Assembly: GCA_003674045.1 (NCBI GenBank)
Contig: PENC01000002.1
Coordinates: 496,001-560,000 of the forward strand
From: Streptomyces griseocarneus
Lineage (GTDB): Bacteria > Actinomycetota > Actinomycetes > Streptomycetales > Streptomycetaceae
Direction: 5' to 3'
DNA length: 64,000 nucleotides
Shown: positions 51,932-59,129 of the stretch, piece by piece
Layout of the letters: each line of letters opens with the position of its first letter
Position numbering within the stretch: position 1 is the stretch's first letter
Notes under the pieces: model-generated
Told to the model about the DNA's origin: nothing
Seen by the model: only the letters and a program-made list of their open reading frames with translations
Database searches by the model: none
Position numbers and translations under genes: made by a program

Positions 51932-51966
51932 CAGCGGCCCGGCTCCGCGAGGGAGCCGGGCCGCTG
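51932..51966 (-). terminator. Strong hairpin after the snapalysin gene
   Basis: CAGCGGCCCGGCTCC, loop GCGAG, and the exact complement form a perfect 15-bp stem 27 bases after the snapalysin stop on the minus strand. Confidence 0.8.
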
Positions 51967-51992
51967 CCGTGACGGCTTTCCTCAGGTCGAGG

Positions 51993-52646
51993 TCAGCGGA
52001 CCTTGCGGAACGTATCCTTGTCGAACGCCGTCAGACCATTGGCCCACAGGGCGTTGACGCGGCTTCTCTCCTGCGCGTTCGGGTAGGGGTTGGTGCAGGA
52101 CGGGCCGGGGCCGCCGCCCGACATCAGCTCGCTGCACGGGCCCTGGTAGTGGTCGGGCAGACCGAGCACGTGCCCGGTCTCATGCGTGGTGACGCGGGTG
52201 GAGTCGTACTGCTGGTTCTGCTGGTAGTCGAGGAAGACGTAGCCGCGGCCGTGACCGTCCGTGTTCGCGTACGAGCCACGGGAGTCGTTGCCCTCGTAGT
52301 ACTGGAAGTCGGCGTTGCTGCCCGCCTGGAGCTGAACGTTGCGGACGGAACTGTTCCAGATCTGCGCGGCGTTGGCTATCTCCTGCTGGAAGCTGGGCGC
52401 GCCACTGGGGTCGTAGGTGACCGTGACGGTCTTGAGGCCGGGCGACTTGGCGGCCTTGGCCAGCGCGGACTTCATCACCGCGTCGAAGAAGGCCTTGTTG
52501 TTCGCCTGCTCGGCCGCGGAGCCGACGTAGGACGAGCGGGTCGACCGGGATGCGTGGTCGGGCGCCGCGGCGGTGGCGGGCACGGCCATCGCTGCCGCGA
52601 GACCGAGACCGAGGGCAGCCGAGAGCACCATGGCGGAGCGATTCAT
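51993..52646 (-). CDS. snpA: Snapalysin-type secreted metalloprotease
   Basis: The protein has 217 residues from an ATG at 52646. A signal peptide covers about residues 1-28 ([20 protein letters not shown]), followed by a short propeptide. The zinc-binding motif [15 protein letters not shown] carries two His and the third ligand Asp, as expected for peptidase family M7. [20 protein letters not shown] and Cys residues near PGPSC are also typical. It hydrolyses peptide bonds next to aromatic residues outside the cell. A LysR regulator is divergent, the classical snpA/snpR layout. Confidence 0.93.
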   Translation of the reverse strand: MNRSAMVLSAALGLGLAAAMAVPATAAAPDHASRSTRSSYVGSAAEQANNKAFFDAVMKSALAKAAKSPGLKTVTVTYDPSGAPSFQQEIANAAQIWNSSVRNVQLQAGSNADFQYYEGNDSRGSYANTDGHGRGYVFLDYQQNQQYDSTRVTTHETGHVLGLPDHYQGPCSELMSGGGPGPSCTNPYPNAQERSRVNALWANGLTAFDKDTFRKVR

Positions 52647-52765
52647 GTGGGGGACTCCATTTCGTTCCGTGGACCGCCGGCCGGTGGGTGACCGGTGTCC
52701 GCGGGGTGAAGTGTTGGTCCCGGGAAGTCTCTGACGAGATATCAGTGGTACGGATGATGCCAGTT

Positions 52766-52788
52766 GGCGATAGGGCGGCCCTATCGCC
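52766..52788. promoter_or_regulatory. LysR-type operator between snpA and its regulator
   Basis: GGCGATAGGGC, one G, and GCCCTATCGCC form a perfect 11-bp inverted repeat containing a T-N11-A core (ATAG...CTAT). It is the expected binding site of the divergent LysR protein. Confidence 0.75.
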
Positions 52789-52844
52789 TACCCTGCCCCC
52801 GCATGTGTCTGGTGTGACATGCGAGGTGCAGTTATGCTCCCCTC

Positions 52845-53804
52845 GTGGAGCTCGAGGTCAGGCATCTCCGAGCGCTTTGCGCCATTGCCGACACCGGAAG
52901 CGTGCGGAAGGCCGCGCTCCAACTCGGCATGACACAGCCCTCGCTGACCACCCAACTCCGGCGCATCGAGGGGGCCGTCGGCGGCCTCCTCTTCACCCGC
53001 GACCAGACCGGCAGCAGGCCGACCCCGCTCGGACACACGGTGCTGCTGCGCGCGCGGCCCATCGTGGCGGAGATGGCGGCCCTGGTGTCCGCGGCGCGCG
53101 ACGCGGCCGTGGGAGCGGGCGAGGCGCGGTTGCGCGTGGGCAGCGTCGGCAGCCGTGTGGTGACGGGGTGGCTGCGCCGCCTGCACGCACGACTGCCCGA
53201 TACGGATATCACCATCCATATAGAGGTATCGGCGAACACTCTGCTCCAACTGCTCGCCACCAACCAGCTCGACGTGGCCTTCGTCCACGAGACGGAGGGC
53301 TTCCCGCTGACGGTCCCGGCCGGGGTCGAGCGGCGCATCCTCACGACACGCGAGCCGAAATTCGTGACTCTCGCCGCGAGCCACCCGGCGGCCGGGCAGC
53401 CGGAGGTACGGCTGGCCGACCTCGTCGACGACTGCTGGATCGTCGACCCCACGGCCGACCACGAAGGCGCGGCGCTGCGGCACGCGTTCGCCGCCGTGGG
53501 CCGGTGTCCCCGCATGGTCCACGTCCGCGACAACACGACCGCCTCCGACCTCGTCGCCTCCGGCGAGGCGGTCCGCCCCTGCCAGCCGACGGCGCCCCCC
53601 GCCCCCGGCACGGTGATCCGCCCCCTTCACGGCGACCCGCTGAGCTCGGAGCTGTCGCTGGCGACGCGGTCCTGTACGTTGCCACCGGTTGAAATCGGGG
53701 CATTGTTCGCGGATTTGGAGGGGGCGTATGTGGACGCGGCGTCGGAAAGCGTGGCGTATGGGGGGTGGCTGAGGACGCGGGGGGTGGGGGTGTTGCGGGG
53801 GTGA
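52845..53804 (+). CDS. LysR-family regulator of the snapalysin gene
   Basis: The protein has 319 residues from a GTG at 52845. TATGCT at 52833-52838 is a likely -10 element only 6 bases upstream, so the mRNA may be leaderless. The N-terminal helix-turn-helix is LRALCAIADTGSVRKAALQL then GMTQPSLTTQLRRIEGAVGG. The effector domain is of the periplasmic-binding type (VGSVGSRVVTGWLRRLHARL, LATNQLDVAFVHETEG). By known snpR/mprR systems it activates the divergent protease gene. Its last 178 bases overlap the opposite kinase-like gene. Confidence 0.88.
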   Translation: MELEVRHLRALCAIADTGSVRKAALQLGMTQPSLTTQLRRIEGAVGGLLFTRDQTGSRPTPLGHTVLLRARPIVAEMAALVSAARDAAVGAGEARLRVGSVGSRVVTGWLRRLHARLPDTDITIHIEVSANTLLQLLATNQLDVAFVHETEGFPLTVPAGVERRILTTREPKFVTLAASHPAAGQPEVRLADLVDDCWIVDPTADHEGAALRHAFAAVGRCPRMVHVRDNTTASDLVASGEAVRPCQPTAPPAPGTVIRPLHGDPLSSELSLATRSCTLPPVEIGALFADLEGAYVDAASESVAYGGWLRTRGVGVLRG

Positions 53805-54712
53805 TCTTCGGGGTGGGGTCCCTCCACTCGCTGACTCTGCGAGAAGGCACCCGCGAGTTCGGCCGTCGTCGGGCGTGCGGACGGATCGTCGGCCAGGCAC
53901 GAGACGATCAGGTTCTCGAGGACCGGAAACCGCCAGGGCCGTACGGCGGCCAGGTCGCGGAGGCGGTTCCCGGCGGCGATGTCGCGGAGCATCCCGGCCC
54001 GGTCGCCTTCGAGGTATGCCACCGGGCGTTCCCCGGTCCAGCACCAGAACAGGCTCGCGCCGAGGGCCCAGACGTCGGCGGGCGGGAGTGCCTGAACGTG
54101 GACGTGGTCACGGGTGGCCAGCAGCTCGGCGGCCACCTCCGGTGCGGTGATGTGCGTGAGCGCGCCGCGGTAAGGGAGGCGGCCCCCGTGTTCCTCCGGC
54201 CCGCAGGCCAACGCGTAGTCGAGCAGCCGCCCCTCTCCGTCCGGCGTGATGCGGATGTTCGTGGGCTGCACATCGGCGTGCGCGAAGCGCACGGCGTGCA
54301 GCCTGGCGAGGGCACCGGCCAGGCTGCATGTCACGCTCGCCAGCAGTTTCCTGGCGGCCGGGGTGTCGTCGTCGCGGGCCTGCGCGAGGGCAGGCCACAT
54401 GCCGGTGCCGTCGATCCACCGGGCGGCGATCCACCGGGCGCCCGGCGGAGAAACCTTGGCCGCGGCGAAGTACCTCCGGTCGATGGCACCCAGTGCGGAG
54501 AGCCGCTGCAGGACGGACGCTTCGCGCTCGATCTCACGCTCCTTGTCCCTGCCGTGGCCACCCTCGCTCTCAGTGTTCGCTTTCACCACGTACGTACCGG
54601 CGGAGGTGACCACCTTCCACGCGACGGAGCCGCGTCGGTCCGACACGACGGCTGACGAGACGAGCGTCTCGCCCATGGTCGCGGCGAACTGCTCGACCGG
54701 GCTGTCAGGCAT
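53627..54712 (-). CDS. Protein kinase-like protein, atypical
   Basis: The protein has 361 residues from an ATG at 54712. A kinase fold is recognisable: the Lys in TYVVKANTES, catalytic loop FAHADVQPTNIRI (HAD in place of HRD), LLDYALACG in place of DFG, ITAPEVAAELL for APE and DVWALGASLFWCWTGERP. The glycine loop is not evident. The DFG change leaves the Asp, so activity is possible. The last 60 residues have low complexity and lie opposite the LysR gene. Its upstream neighbour is a frameshifted gene, with an XRE-TPR regulator beyond. Confidence 0.75.
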   Translation of the reverse strand: MPDSPVEQFAATMGETLVSSAVVSDRRGSVAWKVVTSAGTYVVKANTESEGGHGRDKEREIEREASVLQRLSALGAIDRRYFAAAKVSPPGARWIAARWIDGTGMWPALAQARDDDTPAARKLLASVTCSLAGALARLHAVRFAHADVQPTNIRITPDGEGRLLDYALACGPEEHGGRLPYRGALTHITAPEVAAELLATRDHVHVQALPPADVWALGASLFWCWTGERPVAYLEGDRAGMLRDIAAGNRLRDLAAVRPWRFPVLENLIVSCLADDPSARPTTAELAGAFSQSQRVEGPHPEDHPRNTPTPRVLSHPPYATLSDAASTYAPSKSANNAPISTGGNVQDRVASDSSELSGSP

Positions 54713-54767
54713 GCGGGGCTCCCTCTTACGCGTCGTCGCCCATGGCGCGCGAGCGTGGCGACGGCGC

Positions 54768-55258
54768 CTACTTGATCACACCACGGGCTTGTTCTGCGTG
54801 GCAGAGCTCCGCCCTGTCCGCAGGGGGTGGCAAGAGCCAGTACGCGCCCGGAGGGTGTTCCCGATGCGGCGGTGGCACCGTGATGTAAGGGGCCAGGGAG
54901 TGCCGGCCGTAGCACCAAGTCCCGGGTTCGGCCCACGTCGTGCTCGTACCGGAAGAAACGAGCATCACGTAGTGCAGCCGGTTCCGGGAAACGATGAGGC
55001 CGTGGTCGATGCCCGCCGCACGGAAGTGCGCCTCGACGGCATCTCTGGTGCGGATACTGCTTGGCAGGCACCGTTCGACCATGTCGGCAGGGAGGAACAG
55101 CGCATCGAATGCTCGCCGACGCGGATTGCGGCGCTGAGGCCGTGGGCCCAGGCCTCGCGGGCCCGGTAGGGGAGCGTTTCCCGGCACAGCAGCCAGCGCG
55201 CGGGGTCGGAGGTCAGGACGTGAGCGGGGGAGGATACGTGGTCCAAGAGGTTCCCCAT
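54768..55258 (-). pseudogene. Frameshifted hypothetical gene upstream of the kinase
   Basis: Two frames together read as one protein. The first, from an ATG at 55258, gives LLDHVSSPAHVLTSDPARWL and then AHGLSAAIRVGEH. Near 55108 the sense passes to another frame, FDALFLPADMVERCLPSSIR and later VEAHFRAAGIDHGLIVSRNR, ending at 54768. One missing or extra base near GAGCATTCGATG explains it. It could also be a sequencing error. The family is unknown. Confidence 0.65.
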
Positions 55259-55426
55259 GGGTGTTGGGAGGCGGTGCCCGGCGCAGGCGCTGCGGTACGC
55301 CGTGAGGACGGCCCCGTCGGTGGGTGATCTGTGTACGCGAAGAGCTAACGCCGTGACCGGACGCCAGCGGTACCGTTGGGAGAACGCGTGAACGTGAAAG
55401 CCATGAAAGCTGCGGGGAGTCGACGC

Positions 55427-56782
55427 ATGGCCACGAACAAGCGCACGCCCAACACCGGTCTCGCCAGGCTGCTCGACGAGGCGCGGTGGTCCCACACCCA
55501 GCTTGCCCAGGCCGTGAACCGGACCGGCGCCGAAGCCGGGCTCGCCCTGAAGTACGACCAGTCGGCCGTCTCCCACTGGCTCTCCGGCACGATGCCGAGC
55601 GCGAAGGTGCGGCCGGTCATTCTCGAAGTGTTCTCGCGGCGGCTGAAGCGGCCCGTCACGTATGCCGAGGCAGGCCTGGCCATGCCGAAGGGCTCCGGCC
55701 GACACGCGGACGGCGACGCGGTCGAGCAGCTCCTGGACATCACCAGGGCGGACATGGACCCCTCGCGAAGGGGCGTGCTCACGGCCGGTCTGTACTCGAC
55801 CGCACTGGCTGTGCCGCTGTTCAGCGACCTCGTCGCCTCCCGCGGTGCCAAGGCCGCTGCGCCACCGCCGAGGAAGACCGGACGTATCGGACAGGCGCAG
55901 GTCGACACGGTGCGCAAGGTCACCGACCGTGTCGCGGACATCCTCGACGAGTTCGGCGGAGGCCACGCCCGTCCCATGGCCGCCGCGTTCCTGGTGAACT
56001 CCGTCGGCCCATGGCTCCGGTCCTCAGCGGCACCGGCGGTGCACAAGGATCTGATGGCCGCCGCTTCGGACCTCACGTACCTGGTGGGCTGGATGGCCAT
56101 GTACGAACGTCAACAGGGCCTGGGACAGCGGTACTACGTCAAGGCCCTGGAACTGGCCGGAGAAGCCGAGGACCACGTCACCTACTGCCGCACCTTGCGC
56201 GGCATGAGTCTCCAGGCGTCGCACCTCGGCTTCGGCGGCAGGGCGCTGGCCCTCGCGGACTCCGCAGCCGAAGCGGCCCCGAAGGCCGGCCCGCGCCTGG
56301 TGGCCTTTCTGCGCGGACAACAGGCGCACGCTGCGGCGATGACCGGTGACCGGCACACGGCGTTCACCCGGCTCCGGGAGACCGAGGCGTCACTGTCGAA
56401 GGCGGATTCCCAGCGGGAGTCGATCGGCGGCTACGACCAGTGCGCCTACCTCTTCCACGTCTCCCACGTGCTCTTCGAACTCCGGGACCTCCCCGGATCG
56501 ATCAAGGCGCTGCAGGACTCCCTGAAGGCCCAGCCGAAGCAGGAACGCCAGGGACGCGTGCACTCCAGCGCCCTTCTGGCACAGCGCCAGTTCGAGCTGG
56601 GGCACGTGGACGCCTCATGCGACACCTGGCACCGCTTCCTCGACGACTACGCGGAGCTGTCCACGGCACGCGGAGACGAGCACTTCGAGACGATGAACCG
56701 GCAGCTCCACCCTTACCGGACTTCGCCCTCCGTAAGGCGTCTGACGGCGCGAGCACGTGAGGTCGCCTTGCTGAAGGCTTGA
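55427..56782 (+). CDS. XRE-like regulator with TPR-like domain
   Basis: The protein has 451 residues from an ATG at 55427 with GGGGAG 8 bases upstream. The N-terminal helix-turn-helix is RLLDEARWSHTQLAQAVNRT and YDQSAVSHWLSGTMPSAKVR. A hydrophobic linker follows, then TPR-like helices (LVGWMAMYERQQGLGQRYYV, HVTYCRTLRGMSLQASHLGF, SIKALQDSLKAQPKQERQGR). It diverges from the frameshifted gene and the kinase-like gene and may control them. The 2'-5' RNA ligase gene follows about 100 bases on. Confidence 0.8.
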   Translation: MATNKRTPNTGLARLLDEARWSHTQLAQAVNRTGAEAGLALKYDQSAVSHWLSGTMPSAKVRPVILEVFSRRLKRPVTYAEAGLAMPKGSGRHADGDAVEQLLDITRADMDPSRRGVLTAGLYSTALAVPLFSDLVASRGAKAAAPPPRKTGRIGQAQVDTVRKVTDRVADILDEFGGGHARPMAAAFLVNSVGPWLRSSAAPAVHKDLMAAASDLTYLVGWMAMYERQQGLGQRYYVKALELAGEAEDHVTYCRTLRGMSLQASHLGFGGRALALADSAAEAAPKAGPRLVAFLRGQQAHAAAMTGDRHTAFTRLRETEASLSKADSQRESIGGYDQCAYLFHVSHVLFELRDLPGSIKALQDSLKAQPKQERQGRVHSSALLAQRQFELGHVDASCDTWHRFLDDYAELSTARGDEHFETMNRQLHPYRTSPSVRRLTARAREVALLKA

Positions 56783-56878
56783 CGTGACCCGTTGTGTCGA
56801 CGGGGCATGGGGGGGCGTCCAGAGAGGCAGGCAAAGCCCCCTCCCCGGCGCAGGGCACCGCTGATTTCATGGTCGGCC

Positions 56879-57499
56879 ATGAGCACTCAACCAGCACGCA
56901 TGGCGAACCACTGGTGGTGGCGCCCCGGTTGGCGGGAAGGGCGGCGCTTCTACACCTGGCACTTCACGTTCCAGGGCGCGGCGGAAGTGCACCGCTCGGC
57001 AGCCGAGTACCGACAGGCGTTGCAGGACGTACCCGGCCTCGACCTCGTGCCCGACCGGTGGCTGCACCTGACGATGCAGGGGCTCGGCTTCGTCGACGAG
57101 GTCGCGGAGGAGGACGTACGAGCGATCGTCGATGCCGCCTCCGCCCGGCTTCGCTCGGTCCCGGCGTTCGAGCTGACGCTGCACCGCCCGGAGATCACAC
57201 CGGAAGCGATCCGCTGGGAGGCGTACCCGGCCCCTCCGCCCGCCACCGTGCGCGACGAGATTCGCGACGCCATCGCCGAAGTATGGGACGTGGTTCCCGA
57301 AGCCCCCGGCGGGTTCGCCCCGCACGTATCGATCGCCTACAGCTCCGCCGAGGCGCCCGCGGCACCGGTGGCCGAGGCTCTTGAGCGAGTACGGCCGGAG
57401 CCTGCCAAGGTCACGCTCGACAGCGTGGAGTTGATCGTGCTCGGCCGCGACCGCCGCATGTACGAGTGGGAGGAACACGCCAGGGTTCCCTTGGGGTAG
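56879..57499 (+). CDS. 2'-5' RNA ligase (LigT/2H phosphoesterase) family protein
   Basis: The protein has 206 residues from an ATG at 56879; an ATG at 56900 is possible. Both HxT/S motifs of the 2H phosphoesterase fold are present: RWLHLTMQGLGFVDEV and FAPHVSIAYSSAEAP. Aromatic WWWRPGWREGRRFYTWHFTF at the front is typical of the actinobacterial group. Members cleave 2',3'-cyclic phosphates or ligate RNA in vitro; the natural role is uncertain. It follows the XRE-TPR gene. Confidence 0.85.
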   Translation: MSTQPARMANHWWWRPGWREGRRFYTWHFTFQGAAEVHRSAAEYRQALQDVPGLDLVPDRWLHLTMQGLGFVDEVAEEDVRAIVDAASARLRSVPAFELTLHRPEITPEAIRWEAYPAPPPATVRDEIRDAIAEVWDVVPEAPGGFAPHVSIAYSSAEAPAAPVAEALERVRPEPAKVTLDSVELIVLGRDRRMYEWEEHARVPLG

Positions 57500-57588
57500 C
57501 GGCCGTGACCCCTCCCTTCCACTCAACCAGGGCGACGACGTACTTCACCGGCCACCTGGCGACCATCACCCCGGTCGGCTGTCCGACG

Positions 57589-58035
57589 TCAGCCCTCCGT
57601 GTCCGGTGCCTCGACAGCCGTCAGAACCACGCTGCCGTCATCCGCGACCGACCAGCCGGGGTTGTGGCACAGCTCCCAGCGGTGGCCGTCGGGGTCGGCG
57701 AAGTAGCCGTGGTAGCCGCCGAACGCCGCGTGTTGCGGCTCTTTGAGGACAGTCGCTCCTGCCGCACGGGCCCGCTGCATGGCCTTGTCGACGTCGTCCG
57801 GTGAATCGAGGTTCTGGGCGAGAGTGAACGGCGAGCCGGGCGTAGCCGGATGTCCGGTGTCGGCACCGAGGTCGGCCAGGGGGAAGAGCCCCAGGGCCAG
57901 TCCTCTGCCGATCTGGTAGAAGACGATCCCGTCGAGATCGAGCAGAGGCGTCCAGCCCAGGCCGTGGCTGTAGAACCGCCGACTGGTCTTCAGGTCCTCG
58001 ACACCCAATGTCACCAGGTTGACCTGCTGGTTCAT
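57589..58035 (-). CDS. VOC/glyoxalase family protein
   Basis: The protein has 148 residues from an ATG at 58035 with GGGGGCG upstream. The paired beta-alpha-beta-beta-beta units are clear: VNLVTLGVEDLKTSRRFYSH and, later, DDVDKAMQRARAAGATVLKE with the end HGYFADPDGHRWELCHNPGW carrying the Glu ligand. It is a metal-binding or resistance-type VOC protein with unknown substrate. It stands alone between divergent regions. Confidence 0.88.
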   Translation of the reverse strand: MNQQVNLVTLGVEDLKTSRRFYSHGLGWTPLLDLDGIVFYQIGRGLALGLFPLADLGADTGHPATPGSPFTLAQNLDSPDDVDKAMQRARAAGATVLKEPQHAAFGGYHGYFADPDGHRWELCHNPGWSVADDGSVVLTAVEAPDTEG

Positions 58036-58262
58036 GAATCGCCCCCATACGCCGTCAGGAGATCGTCAACTGGCCTCCACGCTACCGCTCCAGAGGATGA
58101 ACGGTGTCTGATGCGATACGTCCGGAGCGTGCGCCTGCGGGACCGTGGACGGTCTCGATGGGCACCGCCCGCCGGAGGGCACGCCAGGCTCCTTGGGGAC
58201 AGCGACCGCAGCGGGCCGGGGGAAAACCCCACCCCCCACTGCCCGGCTGTCTCCATTCCCCG

Positions 58263-58292
58263 TTGACCTGGACCTTTCTACCGTCGTAGGGG
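58263..58292 (+). promoter_or_regulatory. Promoter of the ABC/FtsX operon
   Basis: TTGACC, an 18-base spacer and TAGGGG precede the ATPase gene by 28 bases. The spacer end holds CTAC-CGTC-GTAG, a short perfect inverted repeat that could be an operator. Confidence 0.45.
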
Positions 58293-58319
58293 TAAACGAC
58301 CGGCGAAGAAAGGCACACC

Positions 58320-59129
58320 ATGGCGTCGCGCCGCCACCCCGGACCCATCCAGCAGCACCCGGAGAACGGGCCCGGGCACGGATACGGCCCCGCCGTCGAG
58401 CTACGTACCGTGCGGCGGGCCTACGGACGCGGTGACGACGCCGTGCATGCTCTGCGCGGTGTGGATCTCGCCCTGCCGCGCGGCAGCTTCACCGCGGTGA
58501 TGGGTCCGTCCGGGTCCGGCAAGAGTACGTTTCTGCAGTGCGCCGCCGGGCTCGACCGGCCGAGTGCCGGGCAGGTGCTGCTGGGCGGGCAGGAGATCAC
58601 CGGGCTGAACGAGGACCGGCTGACCAGGCTGCGGCGCAGCCGCGTCGGGTTCGTCTTCCAGTCGTTCAACCTGCTGCCGTCGCTGACCGTGCTGCAGAAC
58701 GTCCTGCTCCCGCAGCGGCTCGCCGGGGAGCGCCAGGACCGGCGGCGGGCCCAGGAGCTGCTGGCCGAGGTCGGGCTCGACGGGTACGGCAGGCGGCGCC
58801 CCGGCCAGCTGTCCGGCGGGCAGCAGCAGCGCGTCGCCATCGCCCGGGCGCTGATCACCCGGCCCGAGGTGGTGTTCGCCGACGAGCCGACCGGCGCGCT
58901 GGACACGCGTACCGCCCAGGAGGTCCTCGGGCTGCTGCGGCGGGCGGTCGACGCGCTCGGCGCGACGGTCGTCATGGTCACCCACGACCCGGTGGCCGCC
59001 TCGCACGCCGACCGGGTGCTCTTCCTCGCCGACGGCCTCCTGGCCGGCGAGCTGATACGGCCCGACGCGCAGACCGTCGCCGACCGGATGGTCGCGCTGA
59101 CCGCCAGGACGGCAGGGGCCGCCGCATGA
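58320..59129 (+). CDS. ABC transporter ATPase, LolD/MacB-type
   Basis: The protein has 269 residues from an ATG at 58320 with GAAAGG upstream. Walker A MGPSGSGKSTFL, Q-loop VFQSFNLLPSLTVLQN, signature LSGGQQQRVAIARALI, Walker B VVFADEPTGALD and switch VTHDP are intact. QSFNLLPSL is diagnostic of the mechanotransmission type that pairs with FtsX-like permeases. The permease gene overlaps by four bases. Confidence 0.9.
   Translation: MASRRHPGPIQQHPENGPGHGYGPAVELRTVRRAYGRGDDAVHALRGVDLALPRGSFTAVMGPSGSGKSTFLQCAAGLDRPSAGQVLLGGQEITGLNEDRLTRLRRSRVGFVFQSFNLLPSLTVLQNVLLPQRLAGERQDRRRAQELLAEVGLDGYGRRRPGQLSGGQQQRVAIARALITRPEVVFADEPTGALDTRTAQEVLGLLRRAVDALGATVVMVTHDPVAASHADRVLFLADGLLAGELIRPDAQTVADRMVALTARTAGAAA

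Noticed and set aside
52733..52752. TCTGACG-AGA-TATCAGT as a third copy of the ALDH/P450 palindrome
   Set aside because: The right arm departs from CGTCAGAA at three or more positions, and the flanking genes (snapalysin, LysR) have no link to those pathways.
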